Origin: Flavobacteriales bacterium
Lineage (GTDB): Bacteria > Bacteroidota > Bacteroidia > Flavobacteriales_F > PHOS-HE28
DNA length: 64,000 bases
Direction of reading: 5' to 3'
Assembly (NCBI GenBank): GCA_019912395.1
Contig: JAIOIH010000049.1
Location: 62,001 to 126,000, forward strand
The notes under the pieces were generated by a model. It did no database searches. It saw only the letters and a program-made list of their open reading frames with translations, and was not told the DNA's origin. Shown piece by piece: positions 17,301 through 27,400 of this stretch; position 1 is the stretch's first letter; the number at the start of each line of letters is the position of its first letter. The position numbers and the translations under genes were made by a program.

Positions 17301-17324
17301 AAGAGGGGGCCGCCCCTCTTTTTT
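17301..17324 (+). terminator. Attenuator-like hairpin and T-run in the rimP leader
   Basis: AAGAGGGG (17301-17308), loop GCCG, CCCCTCTT (17313-17320), then four more T residues. This is a textbook intrinsic terminator lying between the promoter and the first gene, so it more likely works as an attenuator of rimP-nusA-infB than as the end of an upstream gene. Confidence 0.7.
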
Positions 17325-17344
17325 GTTCCCGCCCGCGCAGACGA

Positions 17345-17815
17345 ATGATGATCACCTCAGACCAGCTGGAACAGGCCCTGCTGAAGCAACTTGAAGGCAC
17401 TCCCCATTTTTTGGTGAGCGCAGCGGTGCGCCCGGGCGGGAAGGCCGTGGTGGAGGTGGACCATGGCGAAGGGTCAATCACCCTGGCGGACCTCACTGCC
17501 ATCAATACAGGCCTCCTGGAGAAATTCGGCGAAGCCCTCGATGACATGGAAGTGCAAGTGGGCAGTCCGGGTCTAGGCAAACCGTTCAAGGTGGAGCGCC
17601 AATACCTCAAGCACCTCGGTAAGAACGTGGACGTTACGCTCAGCGACGGCACTTCCTTTCAGGGCGTGCTGGAAGCCTACGACGACACCGGAATTACGCT
17701 ACGCATCCTTCACCCGTCCAAGGTGAAAGGCCGCCAGCCCAAGCTATCGGAAGAAACCACGGTGATACCTTTCACCGGTATCAAGACCACCCAGGCCTCC
17801 ATCAAACTCAACTGA
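17345..17815 (+). CDS. rimP: Ribosome maturation factor RimP
   Basis: 156 residues (two tandem ATG codons at 17345 and 17348). N-terminal domain with VEVDHGEGSITLADLTAINTGLLEKF and the conserved EVQVGSPGLGKPFKVERQY, followed by an SH3-like C-terminal domain (LKHLGKNVDVTLSDGTSFQGVLEAY). It binds the 30S subunit during maturation. It is the first gene of the conserved rimP-nusA-infB operon; nusA follows nine bases later. Confidence 0.95.
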   Translation: MMITSDQLEQALLKQLEGTPHFLVSAAVRPGGKAVVEVDHGEGSITLADLTAINTGLLEKFGEALDDMEVQVGSPGLGKPFKVERQYLKHLGKNVDVTLSDGTSFQGVLEAYDDTGITLRILHPSKVKGRQPKLSEETTVIPFTGIKTTQASIKLN

Positions 17816-17824
17816 AGCAGTGCA

Positions 17825-19063
17825 ATGAGCACAGTGAACCTCATCGAATCCTTCGGGGAATTCAAGGACATCAAGAACATCGACCGGGTGACCATGATGG
17901 GCATCCTGGAGGATGTGTTCCGCGGCGTGGTAAAACGGAAGTACGGCGAAGAGGCCAAGTTCGACATCATCATCAACCCGGACAAGGGCGACCTGGAGAT
18001 CTGGTTGAACCGCGAGATCGTGCCCGATGGCGAGGTGGAGGACGAGGGTTTGCAGATCCCGCTCAGCGAAGCCCTGAAGATCGAGCCCGACTTCGAGGTG
18101 GGCGAGGAGGTGAGCCAGGAGGTGAAGATCCCCGACTTCGGCCGTCGCAACATCCTTTCCCTGAAGCAGAACCTCCAGAGCCGGATCATGGAACTGGAGA
18201 AGGACCACATCTACACCAAGTACAAGGAGCGCGTGGGCGAGATCATCACCGGCGAGGTGTACCAGATCTGGAAGCGCGAGACCCTGGTGTTGGACGATGA
18301 GGGCAATGAGCTGATCATGCCCAAGGACCAGCACATCAAGACCGATTTCTTCAAGAAAGGCGATACCGTGCGCGCTGTGGTGTGGAAGGTCGAGATGCGC
18401 AACAACAGCCCTGTGGTGCTCCTTTCCCGTGCGGCACCGGAGTTTCTGGAGAAGCTGTTCGAGCAGGAAGTGCCTGAGGTCGCCGATGGCTTGATCACCA
18501 TCAAGCGTATCGTGCGCGAGCCGGGTGAGCGCGCCAAGGTGGCCGTGGAGAGCTATGATGACCGCATCGACCCTGTGGGCGCATGCGTGGGCATGAAAGG
18601 GAGCCGCATCCACGGCATCGTCCGCGAGCTGCGCAACGAGAACATCGACGTGATCAACTGGACCACCAACGATCAATTGCTGATCCAGCGCGCATTGAGC
18701 CCTGCCAAGGTGGGCGAGATCAAGTTGGACGAAGTGAACAAGCGGGCTGAGGTCTACATGAAGCCGGACCAGGTGGCGCTGGCCATTGGCAAGGGCGGGC
18801 ACAACATCAAGTTGGCGGGCAAGCTCACCGGTTTTGATATCGACGTGTACCGCGACAGTGACGAGGTGACCGACGACGTGGACCTGGACGAGTTCCGCGA
18901 TGAGATCGAGCCGTGGATCATCGAGGCACTGAAGAACATCGGTTGTGATACGGCACGCTCCGTGGTGGAGATCGCCCCGGATGAATTGGCGAAACGCACC
19001 GATCTGGAAGATGAAACCGTGATCGAAGTGCTTCGCGTGCTGAAATTGGAACTGTCGAAATAA
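17825..19063 (+). CDS. nusA: Transcription termination/antitermination factor NusA
   Basis: 412 residues, the usual length for the form without the C-terminal acidic repeats. NusA N-terminal domain first ([27 protein letters not shown]), then an S1 domain ([19 protein letters not shown]), and two KH regions with [31 protein letters not shown] and [26 protein letters not shown]. It binds RNA polymerase and nascent RNA in pausing, termination and antitermination. As a gene in the operon downstream of a leader hairpin, it is a natural candidate for regulating its own attenuator. Confidence 0.97.
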   Translation: MSTVNLIESFGEFKDIKNIDRVTMMGILEDVFRGVVKRKYGEEAKFDIIINPDKGDLEIWLNREIVPDGEVEDEGLQIPLSEALKIEPDFEVGEEVSQEVKIPDFGRRNILSLKQNLQSRIMELEKDHIYTKYKERVGEIITGEVYQIWKRETLVLDDEGNELIMPKDQHIKTDFFKKGDTVRAVVWKVEMRNNSPVVLLSRAAPEFLEKLFEQEVPEVADGLITIKRIVREPGERAKVAVESYDDRIDPVGACVGMKGSRIHGIVRELRNENIDVINWTTNDQLLIQRALSPAKVGEIKLDEVNKRAEVYMKPDQVALAIGKGGHNIKLAGKLTGFDIDVYRDSDEVTDDVDLDEFRDEIEPWIIEALKNIGCDTARSVVEIAPDELAKRTDLEDETVIEVLRVLKLELSK

Positions 19064-19110
19064 GGCGCGGGGCAGGAAGGATCGGTGACGGGCAAACGAG
19101 AAACAGGCGA

Positions 19111-21870
19111 ATGAGCGAAACGGCAGGAAAGACGGTGCGATTGAGCAAGGTGACGCGGGATTTCAATCTCGGCGTGCATACCGTGGTGGAATTCCTCGCC
19201 GAAAAGGGTCATACCGTGGAGGAATCCCCGAACGCCAAGATCCCCGGCGAGCTGTACGCGTTGTTGGAGAAGGAGTTCGGGCAGGACAAAGCGGAGAAGG
19301 AAGCAAGCAAGCAGGTGATCCAGGAGCGCCAGGAGCGGGAAGTGATCGCCTTGGCCAGTGTACCCGAGCCGGTGGAGACACCGGACCCCGCACCGCCTTC
19401 GGGTACGACCCCGCCAACGGCCGTGCCGACGGAAAAACGTACAAAAGCGGAATCACCGACCGTCCCCAAGACCAAGGCTCCGGCGAAGGAAAGGAAAGCT
19501 CCCGCTGCCAAGGCGGATGAGCCAGTAGCGAAGGAAACCCCGGTCTCCCCATCTTCATCCTCGGAGGTGTACCGGGCAACGACACAGCGGGTTACCGGTC
19601 CGAAAACCGTGGGGAAGATCGATCTGGAAGGGACCAGGAAGGCCAAGCCCGCCCCCAAGGCCACGCCTCCGGCCAAGGTGGAGCCAGCGGAGGAAAAGCC
19701 ACAGGCCTCCGCAACCACAGCCCCGTCCGTCGTACCGGATCCCGTCCCGGAACGCGAGACCATCCGGGTGAACGTGGAAAAGCTTGCCGGACCCAAGACG
19801 GTGGGCAAGATCGAACTGCCCAAGGAGCGTGAGCGCAAGCCCAGCGACCGCGACAAGGACCGCGGCCGCCGCAAGCGCATTGTGAAGCCCGGCCCCGTGA
19901 ACGTTGGCCGGGTGGTTCAGCAGGAGCAGCGCAAGGTCGTACCGGGCCGTCCGGGAGAACTCGATGAGAACGCGGTGAAGCGCAAGGTCAGCGAAACCTT
20001 GGCCCGCCTCACCGGTGGAGGCGGAAGAGGCCGTGCCTCGAAGCGCAAGGGGGATAAGCGACAGGAGCGCTACCAACGCAGGGAGGAGGAGAGCCAGGCG
20101 CGCCAGCTCGCCGGTCGTACCCTGCAGGTTACCGAATTCGTTACCGCCAGCGAACTGGCCTCGATGATGGACGTGCCCGTGACGGACATCATCAAGGCCT
20201 ACTTCTCACTGGGCATGATGGTGAGCATCAACCAACGGTTGGATGCCGAAACCTTATCGGTGATCGCCGATGAGTACGGCTTCAAGGTGGAGTTCGTCGG
20301 TGCCGATGTGCAGGATGATACGGTGGAAGAAGCCGATGATCCCGAACGGTTGGTGCCGCGCGCTCCCATTGTGACCGTTATGGGCCACGTGGACCATGGA
20401 AAGACCTCATTGCTCGACCAGATCCGCAAGGCCAATGTGATCGCAGGCGAAGCGGGCGGCATCACCCAGCACATCGGTGCATACAGCGTAACGTTGGACA
20501 ACGGCAAGCGCATCGCTTTCCTTGACACTCCAGGTCACGAGGCCTTTACCGCCATGCGTGCGCGTGGTGCACAGGTCACCGACATCGCCATCATTGTGAT
20601 CGCTGCCGACGACAGCGTGATGCCGCAAACCCGCGAGGCGATCAACCACGCACAGGCCGCGGGCGTACCCATGGTGTTTGCCTTCAACAAGATCGACAAG
20701 GAAGGCGCCAACGCTGATAAGATCCGCGAACAGCTCTCCCAGATGAACATCCTCGTGGAGGAGTGGGGAGGCAAGTTCCAGACCCAGGAGATCAGCGCGA
20801 AGAAGGGTATCGGCATCGAACAGCTCCTGGACAAGGTGCTGTTGGAGGCCGACATTTTGGACTTGAAGGCCGACCCGAAGAAACGGGGAACGGGTGTGGT
20901 GATCGAAAGTACGTTGGAGGTGGGCCGCGGCTATGTGACCACCTTGCTGGTGGAGGGTGGCACGTTGCGCAAGGGCGACGTGTTGCTCGTGGGCCAGTAC
21001 AGCGGTCGCGTCCGCAACATGTTCAACGAGCGTGGACAAGCGGTCCCTGAGGCCGGGCCTTCCGTACCCGTCTCCATACTGGGCCTCGACGGTGCACCGA
21101 ACGCGGGCGATCGCTTCCATGTGATGATCGACGAGCGCGAAGCACGCCAGATCGCCACGCGCAGGCAACAACTACAGCGTGAGCAAGGCATTCGTACCCG
21201 TAAGCACATCACCTTGGACGAGATCGGGAGACGCCTTGCCATCGGTGATTTCAAGGAGCTCAATGTCATCGTCAAGGGCGATGTGGACGGATCGGTGGAG
21301 GCGCTTACGGACTCGTTGCTGAAGCTCAGTACGGAGAACATCAAAGTGGATGTGATCCACAAGGCGGTTGGCCCGATCGCGGAGAGCGATGTGTTGCTGG
21401 CCTCGGCCTCCAACGCCATCATCATCGGCTTCCAAGTGCGGCCCACGGTGGGTGCCCGCCGATTGGCCGAGAACGAGGAGATCGAGATCCGCCTCTATTC
21501 CATCATTTACGATGCGATCGAGGAGCTGAAATTGGCCATGGAGGGCATGCTCGCACCGAAGGAGGAGGAGCGTGTACTGGGAACGGCCGAAGTGCGCGAG
21601 ACCTTCCGCATCAGCAAGGTGGGCACCGTGGCGGGTTGCTATGTGCTGGATGGCAAGATCACCCGGAACAGCCGGATCCGCTTGATCCGCGACAGCATCG
21701 TGGTGTACACCGGCGAGCTCAGCGACCTCAAGCGCTTCAAGGACGATGTCAAGGAAGTGACCCATGGCTACGAGTGTGGCCTCAGCATCAAGAACTTCAA
21801 CGATATAAAGGTCGGCGATAACATCGAGGCCTTCGAGATGGTGGAGGTGAAGCGCACCTTGGGGGACTAA
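19111..21870 (+). CDS. infB: Translation initiation factor IF-2
   Basis: 919 residues. The N-terminus has the IF2_N motif ([21 protein letters not shown]), followed by a long low-complexity Pro/Ala/Lys-rich linker (about residues 75-300) with the repeated phrase GPKTVGKI, then a second IF2_N region, and the GTPase with G1 GHVDHGKT (about residue 427), G3 DTPGHE and G4 NKID, and domains II-IV ([25 protein letters not shown]). It delivers initiator tRNA to the 30S subunit. Starts 47 bases after nusA. Directly behind the stop lies the repeat element at 21872-22009. Confidence 0.97.
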   Translation: MSETAGKTVRLSKVTRDFNLGVHTVVEFLAEKGHTVEESPNAKIPGELYALLEKEFGQDKAEKEASKQVIQERQEREVIALASVPEPVETPDPAPPSGTTPPTAVPTEKRTKAESPTVPKTKAPAKERKAPAAKADEPVAKETPVSPSSSSEVYRATTQRVTGPKTVGKIDLEGTRKAKPAPKATPPAKVEPAEEKPQASATTAPSVVPDPVPERETIRVNVEKLAGPKTVGKIELPKERERKPSDRDKDRGRRKRIVKPGPVNVGRVVQQEQRKVVPGRPGELDENAVKRKVSETLARLTGGGGRGRASKRKGDKRQERYQRREEESQARQLAGRTLQVTEFVTASELASMMDVPVTDIIKAYFSLGMMVSINQRLDAETLSVIADEYGFKVEFVGADVQDDTVEEADDPERLVPRAPIVTVMGHVDHGKTSLLDQIRKANVIAGEAGGITQHIGAYSVTLDNGKRIAFLDTPGHEAFTAMRARGAQVTDIAIIVIAADDSVMPQTREAINHAQAAGVPMVFAFNKIDKEGANADKIREQLSQMNILVEEWGGKFQTQEISAKKGIGIEQLLDKVLLEADILDLKADPKKRGTGVVIESTLEVGRGYVTTLLVEGGTLRKGDVLLVGQYSGRVRNMFNERGQAVPEAGPSVPVSILGLDGAPNAGDRFHVMIDEREARQIATRRQQLQREQGIRTRKHITLDEIGRRLAIGDFKELNVIVKGDVDGSVEALTDSLLKLSTENIKVDVIHKAVGPIAESDVLLASASNAIIIGFQVRPTVGARRLAENEEIEIRLYSIIYDAIEELKLAMEGMLAPKEEERVLGTAEVRETFRISKVGTVAGCYVLDGKITRNSRIRLIRDSIVVYTGELSDLKRFKDDVKEVTHGYECGLSIKNFNDIKVGDNIEAFEMVEVKRTLGD

Positions 21871-21871
21871 G

Positions 21872-22009
21872 AACCTGTTTGGGACCACTGATGGACCAGG
21901 AGCCTGTCCCTTGATCAGGATTTGTCGCATTTTTCCGCGCAGCGTTGTCTGAGAAGAAGTCCTGATCAGGGACCAAGGGCCACGTTGGGCGTTCTATCCG
22001 AACAGGTCG
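21872..22009. repeat. Nested inverted-repeat element behind infB (copy A of a two-copy family)
   Basis: Outer arms AACCTGTTTGGG (21872-21883) and CCGAACAGGTC (21999-22009) pair; within them TCCCTTGATCAGGATTT (21907-21923) pairs with AAGTCCTGATCAGGGA (21957-21972), with one bulge and one mismatch. The phrase GAGCCTGTCCC at 21900-21910 and the CCTGTTCGG outer-arm sequence recur in the element at 42330-42395. It sits where the terminator of the infB operon would be expected, one base after the stop. Confidence 0.6.
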
Positions 22010-22273
22010 CAGTGGACCGTTCTTCGGTCGTGTTGGGAGAAACGGGTTCCACAGTGGAAGTCCAACGAACACCTGAATTGCCGGTTGTTCCGGTGCGCGT
22101 GGCTTTTACCCGCACCGGGGGGTCAAGGTGTAGTTCGGGCCCTTGTGGTCATGCGATCGCCAATCCACCCAGGACGGACGTTCCCGCAGCGCGTGTGCCC
22201 CTGCCGGGACTCATCGCTGAACGGATGGCTCGTGTTGGGAATGACCGAACAGTGGGGATCCGGGTTCCGGTGA
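22010..22273. other. Remaining intergenic sequence between infB repeat and SPOR gene
   Basis: 264 bp between convergent genes after the repeat element. I see no gene, tRNA or promoter here. Confidence 0.5.
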
Positions 22274-22777
22274 TCAATTGCGTTCGGTGCTGATCGAGGG
22301 AAACCGAGGGGGTTCGATCTGGTCCGGTACCACATAAAGCCCAGGGAATTCACTCCTGAGCTGCTCCCGCATGTGCTCGGCCGCCACGCGATCGCGCAGA
22401 TCCCCCACCCTTACCCGGAAGTTGGGGGCCAGGTAGCTCAGATAGGCCGGGGTGTCCGGATGTTGCCGCAGAAAGTCCCGGCGGGTGTTCTCCGCAGCGG
22501 TCCGATCCCCTAGGAAGATCTGCACGCGAAAGCCCTTCAACGGTTGTTTGCGGGAGGCGTAGTCCGCCATGATCGCCTTGATGCGGTCGCTTTCCGTCAC
22601 AAGGATGGTTCCGGGCTCCACGCTGTCGGCATGTACTTGGACGGGGAGCGGCGGCGTGGAGGTCGGTCGGTCCACACTGTCGTTCACGGCATTGGACGGG
22701 CGGAAGAGCCGGATGTCGTCCTGGGCGGAAAGGGAGCTGCACAGGGCGAGGGTGAACAGCAGGGAGGCGATGCGCAT
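22274..22777 (-). CDS. Exported SPOR-domain protein
   Basis: 167 residues from ATG 22777, which begins a signal peptide (MRIASLLFTLALCSSLSAQ); a longer frame upstream lacks any feature. A short Pro/Thr/Ser-rich linker leads to a C-terminal SPOR domain: GFRVQIFLGDRTAAENTRRDFL, then YLSYLAPNFRVRVGDLRDRVAAEHMREQL and YVVPDQIEPP. SPOR domains bind denuded peptidoglycan, commonly at division sites. It is divergent from the act operon and convergent with infB. Confidence 0.87.
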   Translation of the reverse strand: MRIASLLFTLALCSSLSAQDDIRLFRPSNAVNDSVDRPTSTPPLPVQVHADSVEPGTILVTESDRIKAIMADYASRKQPLKGFRVQIFLGDRTAAENTRRDFLRQHPDTPAYLSYLAPNFRVRVGDLRDRVAAEHMREQLRSEFPGLYVVPDQIEPPRFPSISTERN

Positions 22778-23090
22778 GGTGCGGGCCAAATGTACCGGTG
22801 CGGGACCGCCTAGCAAGGACCGTGCAAAGCTGTTCCTATTAAACCGAGGGTTCTTTTTTAGGCATGTCGGGCATGAATTCGGACGGAAATCAGGTGCAGA
22901 AAATGACATGCCCGTGACACCGGGATCCCCAGTGGGGATGCGGCTTGGATTCATATTGCAGAACCTTAGAATGATTCTAAATAGGGCTGTTGGGGGCGAT
23001 CCGTTGACAGGATGCTCAGGCCCGTATGCCTTCACGGCTATTTTTGCCCGGCGCGGACCCGATCGGGACCCGCCTACAAAATCGTTTGGA
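22778..23090. other. Divergent control region between SPOR gene and act operon
   Basis: 313 bp holding the Fur-family-like palindrome at 22966-22980, an inverted pair GGCATGTC/GACATGCC (22861-22868, 22905-22912) and a possible -7 element TATTTTTG at 23039-23046. There is no gene; the actA reading frame is open across much of it but without features until 23091. Confidence 0.6.
22966..22980. promoter_or_regulatory. Fur/PerR-type 7-1-7 palindrome upstream of actA
   Basis: TTAGAAT-G-ATTCTAA is a perfect 7-1-7 inverted repeat with the AATnATT core. It matches the published PerR box TTATAATNATTATAA at 13 of 15 positions by direct comparison and stands out in GC-rich surroundings. It lies about 110 bases before the actA ATG and about 190 before the divergent SPOR gene. 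The regulator is not in the window. Confidence 0.5.
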
Positions 23091-24410
23091 ATGTCCCTTG
23101 TATTCAGGCTTCTTAAGCGCTCAACCGGGCTGCTCGGCCACGTTGCCATTCTTGCTTTCCTGTTGATCACCACCGGAGCGTCCGCGCAAATTGACCAGGA
23201 GGTCTATGACAAGGGCGAGAAGATCTTCAAAGCGAACTGTGCCGCCTGCCACAAGCCGGACAAGGACATGACCGGCCCTGCGGTGAAGGGGGCCACGCAG
23301 CGCTGGGAAGGGAAAGGCGATCTGCATGAGTGGATCAGGAACAGCCAGGGCTACATCAAATCGGGCAATCCGTACGCCAAACAGGTCTTCGAGGATCACA
23401 ACAAGATCATCATGCCCCCGCAGGCGGTGTCGAATGAGGACATCGATGCCATTCTCTATTACGCGGACAATTATGCTCCTGCGGGCGCGAAACCCGGTAC
23501 CACCGCCCCGGCCCCGGAAACTGCGGCACAGCCATCGAGCAATTGGGAGTGGTTGCTGATCACCGGCCTGTTGCTGCTGGTGGTGCTCCTTTCCTTGGGC
23601 GGCGTGCGCCACCAGCTATCGAACGCGGTCCGTGAGAAGCAAGGGCTGAACCCCGAACCTCCGTTGGGCACATGGGGTCGCATCAAGAGATGGGCCGGCC
23701 GCAACAAGGGTTGGGCCTCGGTGGCCGTGCTCCTGTTGGTGGTCTGGGGTTCGGTGCTCTGCTGGAATTTCCTCTTCCGCATCGGGGTATACGGAGGCGA
23801 CAAGGCGGAGCACTACAAGCCTTCGCAACCCATCAACTACGATCATACCCTGCATGCCGGGGCGGACAACCTCGCCATCAATTGCCAGTATTGCCACAGC
23901 GGTGCTGAAAAGAGCAGGCACGCCGGGATCCCCAGCGCGAACGTGTGCATGAACTGCCACCAAGCGGTAAGCGAAGGACCGGCCACAGGCACGGCCGAGA
24001 TCGCCAAGATCTACGAGGCCACCGGCTGGGATCCCACCACCATGACCTACAGCGGACCGGAGAAACCGATCGTATGGAACAAGGTGCATAACCTGCCGGA
24101 CCACGTCTATTTCAGCCACGAACAACATGTGGCAGTGGGAAAGATAGAATGTCAGGAGTGCCACGGGCCGGTGGATACGGAAATGGACCAAGTCCAACAA
24201 TGGACCCCCCTCACCATGGCCTGGTGCCTGGATTGTCACAACACCACGGAAGTGACCGTGGCCGGCTCGGACAACGGCTATTACAAGGAGATCCACCGCC
24301 GGTTGGCCGAAACACCGATGGGCCAGCGTGAACTGCGCAAATATTTGGAGGACGAGAAGATCACCGTACGTGAGCTTGGCGGCTGGGAGTGCGCCAAGTG
24401 CCATTACTAA
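23091..24410 (+). CDS. actA: Alternative complex III subunit ActA, multihaem cytochrome c
   Basis: 439 residues from ATG 23091, chosen because it opens a signal sequence/anchor (LLGHVAILAFLLITTGASAQ). An N-terminal cytochrome c domain has CAACH at residues 50-54; after a linker and two membrane segments (around WLLITGLLLLVVLLSLGG and VAVLLLVVWGSVLCWNFLF) come five more haem motifs: CQYCH, CMNCH, CQECH, CLDCH and CAKCH. So six haems c are predicted: a monohaem domain fused to the usual pentahaem ActA. It takes electrons in the periplasmic arm of the quinol:electron acceptor oxidoreductase. First gene of an eight-gene operon. Confidence 0.93.
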   Translation: MSLVFRLLKRSTGLLGHVAILAFLLITTGASAQIDQEVYDKGEKIFKANCAACHKPDKDMTGPAVKGATQRWEGKGDLHEWIRNSQGYIKSGNPYAKQVFEDHNKIIMPPQAVSNEDIDAILYYADNYAPAGAKPGTTAPAPETAAQPSSNWEWLLITGLLLLVVLLSLGGVRHQLSNAVREKQGLNPEPPLGTWGRIKRWAGRNKGWASVAVLLLVVWGSVLCWNFLFRIGVYGGDKAEHYKPSQPINYDHTLHAGADNLAINCQYCHSGAEKSRHAGIPSANVCMNCHQAVSEGPATGTAEIAKIYEATGWDPTTMTYSGPEKPIVWNKVHNLPDHVYFSHEQHVAVGKIECQECHGPVDTEMDQVQQWTPLTMAWCLDCHNTTEVTVAGSDNGYYKEIHRRLAETPMGQRELRKYLEDEKITVRELGGWECAKCHY

Positions 24411-24429
24411 GACCGATCAGCGAAGACAG

Positions 24430-27400
24430 ATGTCGAGCACCAAGCGATACTGGCAGGATTTGTCCGAAATGGACCCTGCAGGCCCTCCGGCCAAGGCCGA
24501 GGAGTTCAATGAACCCATGCCCTTGGACCAAGTGTTGGCCGATGGAAGCATTACCGGCTCCACCACCAGCCGGCGCGATTTCCTGAAATTCCTGGGTTTC
24601 TCCGTGGGGGCCGCCACCTTGGCCGCCTGCGAGGCCCCGGTGATCAAGAGCATCCCGTACGTGAACAAACCGGAGGAGATCACCCCGGGGGTGGCAAACT
24701 GGTATGCCAGCACCTACTATGACGGCGAGGACTTTGCCAGTGTACTGGTGAAGACCCGTGAAGGCAGGCCCATCCACATCACCGGCAACCACCGCTTCGG
24801 GATCAACCGGGACCCGAGATCGGGGAAGGGCGTGGTGAATGCCCGGGTGAACAGTAGCGTGCTGACCCTTTATGACAGCGAGCGCCTGCCCGGCCCCATG
24901 CAGGTGACGGAGGGCAATTTCGTCCAGCAGGCCTGGGCTGATGCGGACAAGGCCATCGGTGAAGGACTTGCCAAGGTGAGTGCTGCCGGCAAGCGGACCG
25001 TCATTCTTACGAGCACGGTGATCAGCCCCAGTATCAAGGCGGCCATCCGCGTGTTCAAGGCGAAGTTCAACCTGAACATCAGCGATGGCGACCCATCGGT
25101 GAACGCAAGCGTAGGCGGGGCGGTGGACCACGTGCAGTACGATGCCGTGAGCTATGCCGGTATCGCCAGCGCCAACCTGAAGAGCTTCGGTAAATGGGCC
25201 TTCCCATCCTACGACCTCACCAAGGCCGATGTAGTGGTGGGTATTGGGGCGGACTTCCTGAGCAACTGGGGAAGCAGCACCGAGAACACATGGCAATACG
25301 CCCAGCGCAGAAAACCTGAGCTCGCCACGGAAAGCCTGCCCATGAGCCGGCACTGGCAATTCGAGGCACGGATGAGCCTCACCGGTGCCAATTCCGATCG
25401 TCGCGTTGCCGTGCGGGTAAGCCAGCTTCCCCTTGTGGTGATGGCCCTGCACGATGCCATAGCCGAAGGTGTCGGCGGAAGCCGGATTTCCAACGCCAAG
25501 CTGGACGAGTCCAGTGCAGCGGCAGTGGCGCAATGTGCCAAGGAGCTTCTTGCCGCCAAGGGCAAAAGTGTTGTGATGTGCGGTGTAAACGACGAGGGGA
25601 CACAAGTGTTGGTGAACAGTATCAACACCATGCTCTCCAACTACGGAAATACCGTGGATATCCGGAACGCATCGCCCCTCTTTCAAGGGAATGATGCCGC
25701 GATGGCGCAGTTGGTGAAGGACCTGAACGACGGGACCGTTGGAGCCCTGCTCATCCACGGGACCAACCCCGCCTATACACTGCCCAACGCGGAGAAATTC
25801 AAGACAGGTGTGAAGAAGGCCTCCCTCAGCGTGAGCTTCAGCAGCCATGCGGACGAGACGGCATCGCTGTGCCAATGGATCACGCCCGATCACCATTGGC
25901 TGGAAAGCTGGGGAGACCATAATCCCAAAGCGGGTGTCTTCGCGTTGACCCAGCCGACCATCCGTCCCTTGTTCGATACACGCCAGTGGGGCGAGAGCCT
26001 GCTGAAGTGGAGCGGAACGGATACGGACTGGCGTTCCTTCGTACAGACCGTGTGCAAGGACACGATGCCCGGTTCCTGGGACCAGCACCTGCACGACGGT
26101 GTGTACCAAGGTGCGACTGAACCAACGGTCGAGCCCTTGACCTTTTCCGCGGACGTGGCCGATGCGGCAACACGTGCAAGTGAAAGTGCGCAAGGTGCCG
26201 GGGAATGGGAAGTGGAACTGTACACCTCCGAGGCGCTCGGCAGTGGCCTGCATGCCAACAATCCTTGGTTGCAGGAATTGCCCGACCCCATCACCAAAGC
26301 AACTTGGGATAATTACGTGTGTATTTCCCCGGAGGACCTCAGTGCCCTTACCGGTAAGTCCTTCAAGGAGCTGTACATCGGCCAGGAAAGCCCTGCACAG
26401 GTGCTCAAGGTCACGGTGAACGGCACATCCATGGAACTGCCGGCGTTATTGAGCCCGGGCCAAGCGCCCAGGACCATTGCGATCGCGCTGGGCTATGGAC
26501 GGGGCGCCAACGGTGAGCGCGTCGGACGTGCGGCATGCTTGCGCAACCCCGACGGCAGCCCAGCCCCTGTCGGGCAGAATGCCTACCCTTGGACCACGCT
26601 GCGCGGCAATACCGTTCGTTACGAGGCCCTGAACGCCACCGTGGAACCTACCGGGGGTACCTATGCCGTTGCGCTCACCCAAACGCAGATGACCGGGATG
26701 GACCGCGGCAGCATCGTGAAGGAGACCTCCTTCACCGTATGGGCGCTCAACAAGCCGGAAGAGACCTACAACCCGCCCCATACCCTGGCCGTGCACGAGG
26801 ACGTGAACAACGACGGCAAGATCAATGCCCTGGACCGGGTGCCCGCCACCTCGATAGATCTATGGGCAGAACACCCGGTGGCCGAGGTGGGGCATCGCTG
26901 GGGCATGAGCATCGACCTCAATAGCTGTATTGGGTGTGGTGCCTGCATCACCGCCTGCAACAGTGAGAACAACATTTCGGTGGTGGGTAAGGACGAGGTG
27001 CGCCGAAGCCGCGAAATGCACTGGCTGCGCATCGACCGTTACTATACCAGCGACACCCACGAGGATACTCCGGGGCTGAGCTGGGCCGGGAAGCTGGCCA
27101 GTATGGAAAGGCCGAGCCTCTCACCATCAGTGCTGTTCATCCCGATGATGTGCCAGCACTGCGACCACGCTCCGTGTGAGACGGTATGCCCGGTGGCCGC
27201 CACCACTCACAGCGAGGAAGGACTGAACATGATGACCTACAACCGGTGCATCGGCACGCGTTATTGCGCGAACAACTGCCCGTACAAGGTCCGTCGCTTC
27301 AATTGGTTCAACTATCTCACCGAGGACTTCAGCCAGGTGAACCCCGCTTGGGACGATCTGGGCCGCATGGTGCTGAACCCCGATGTGGTGGTGCGGAGCC

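Larger units (their letters stand above)
17044..17344. other. Region upstream of rimP
   Basis: 301 bp. The first 200 bases hold nothing I can identify; the GC content returns to the local norm right after the methyltransferase stop. The last 100 hold the rimP promoter, a palindrome around it and an attenuator-like hairpin, listed separately. Confidence 0.6.

Noticed and set aside
23039-23046. TATTTTTG as a sure actA promoter
   Set aside because: The -7 fits but no -33 TTG at 17-23 bases upstream; kept only as a possibility in the control-region entry.
22569-23090. Upstream extension of the actA reading frame
   Set aside because: The extension overlaps the opposite-strand SPOR gene and the control region; the signal sequence begins only at 23091.
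24361-26253. Minus-strand ORF of 630 codons antisense to actB
   Set aside because: The same GC-skew effect; no domains or signal, while actB is well supported.
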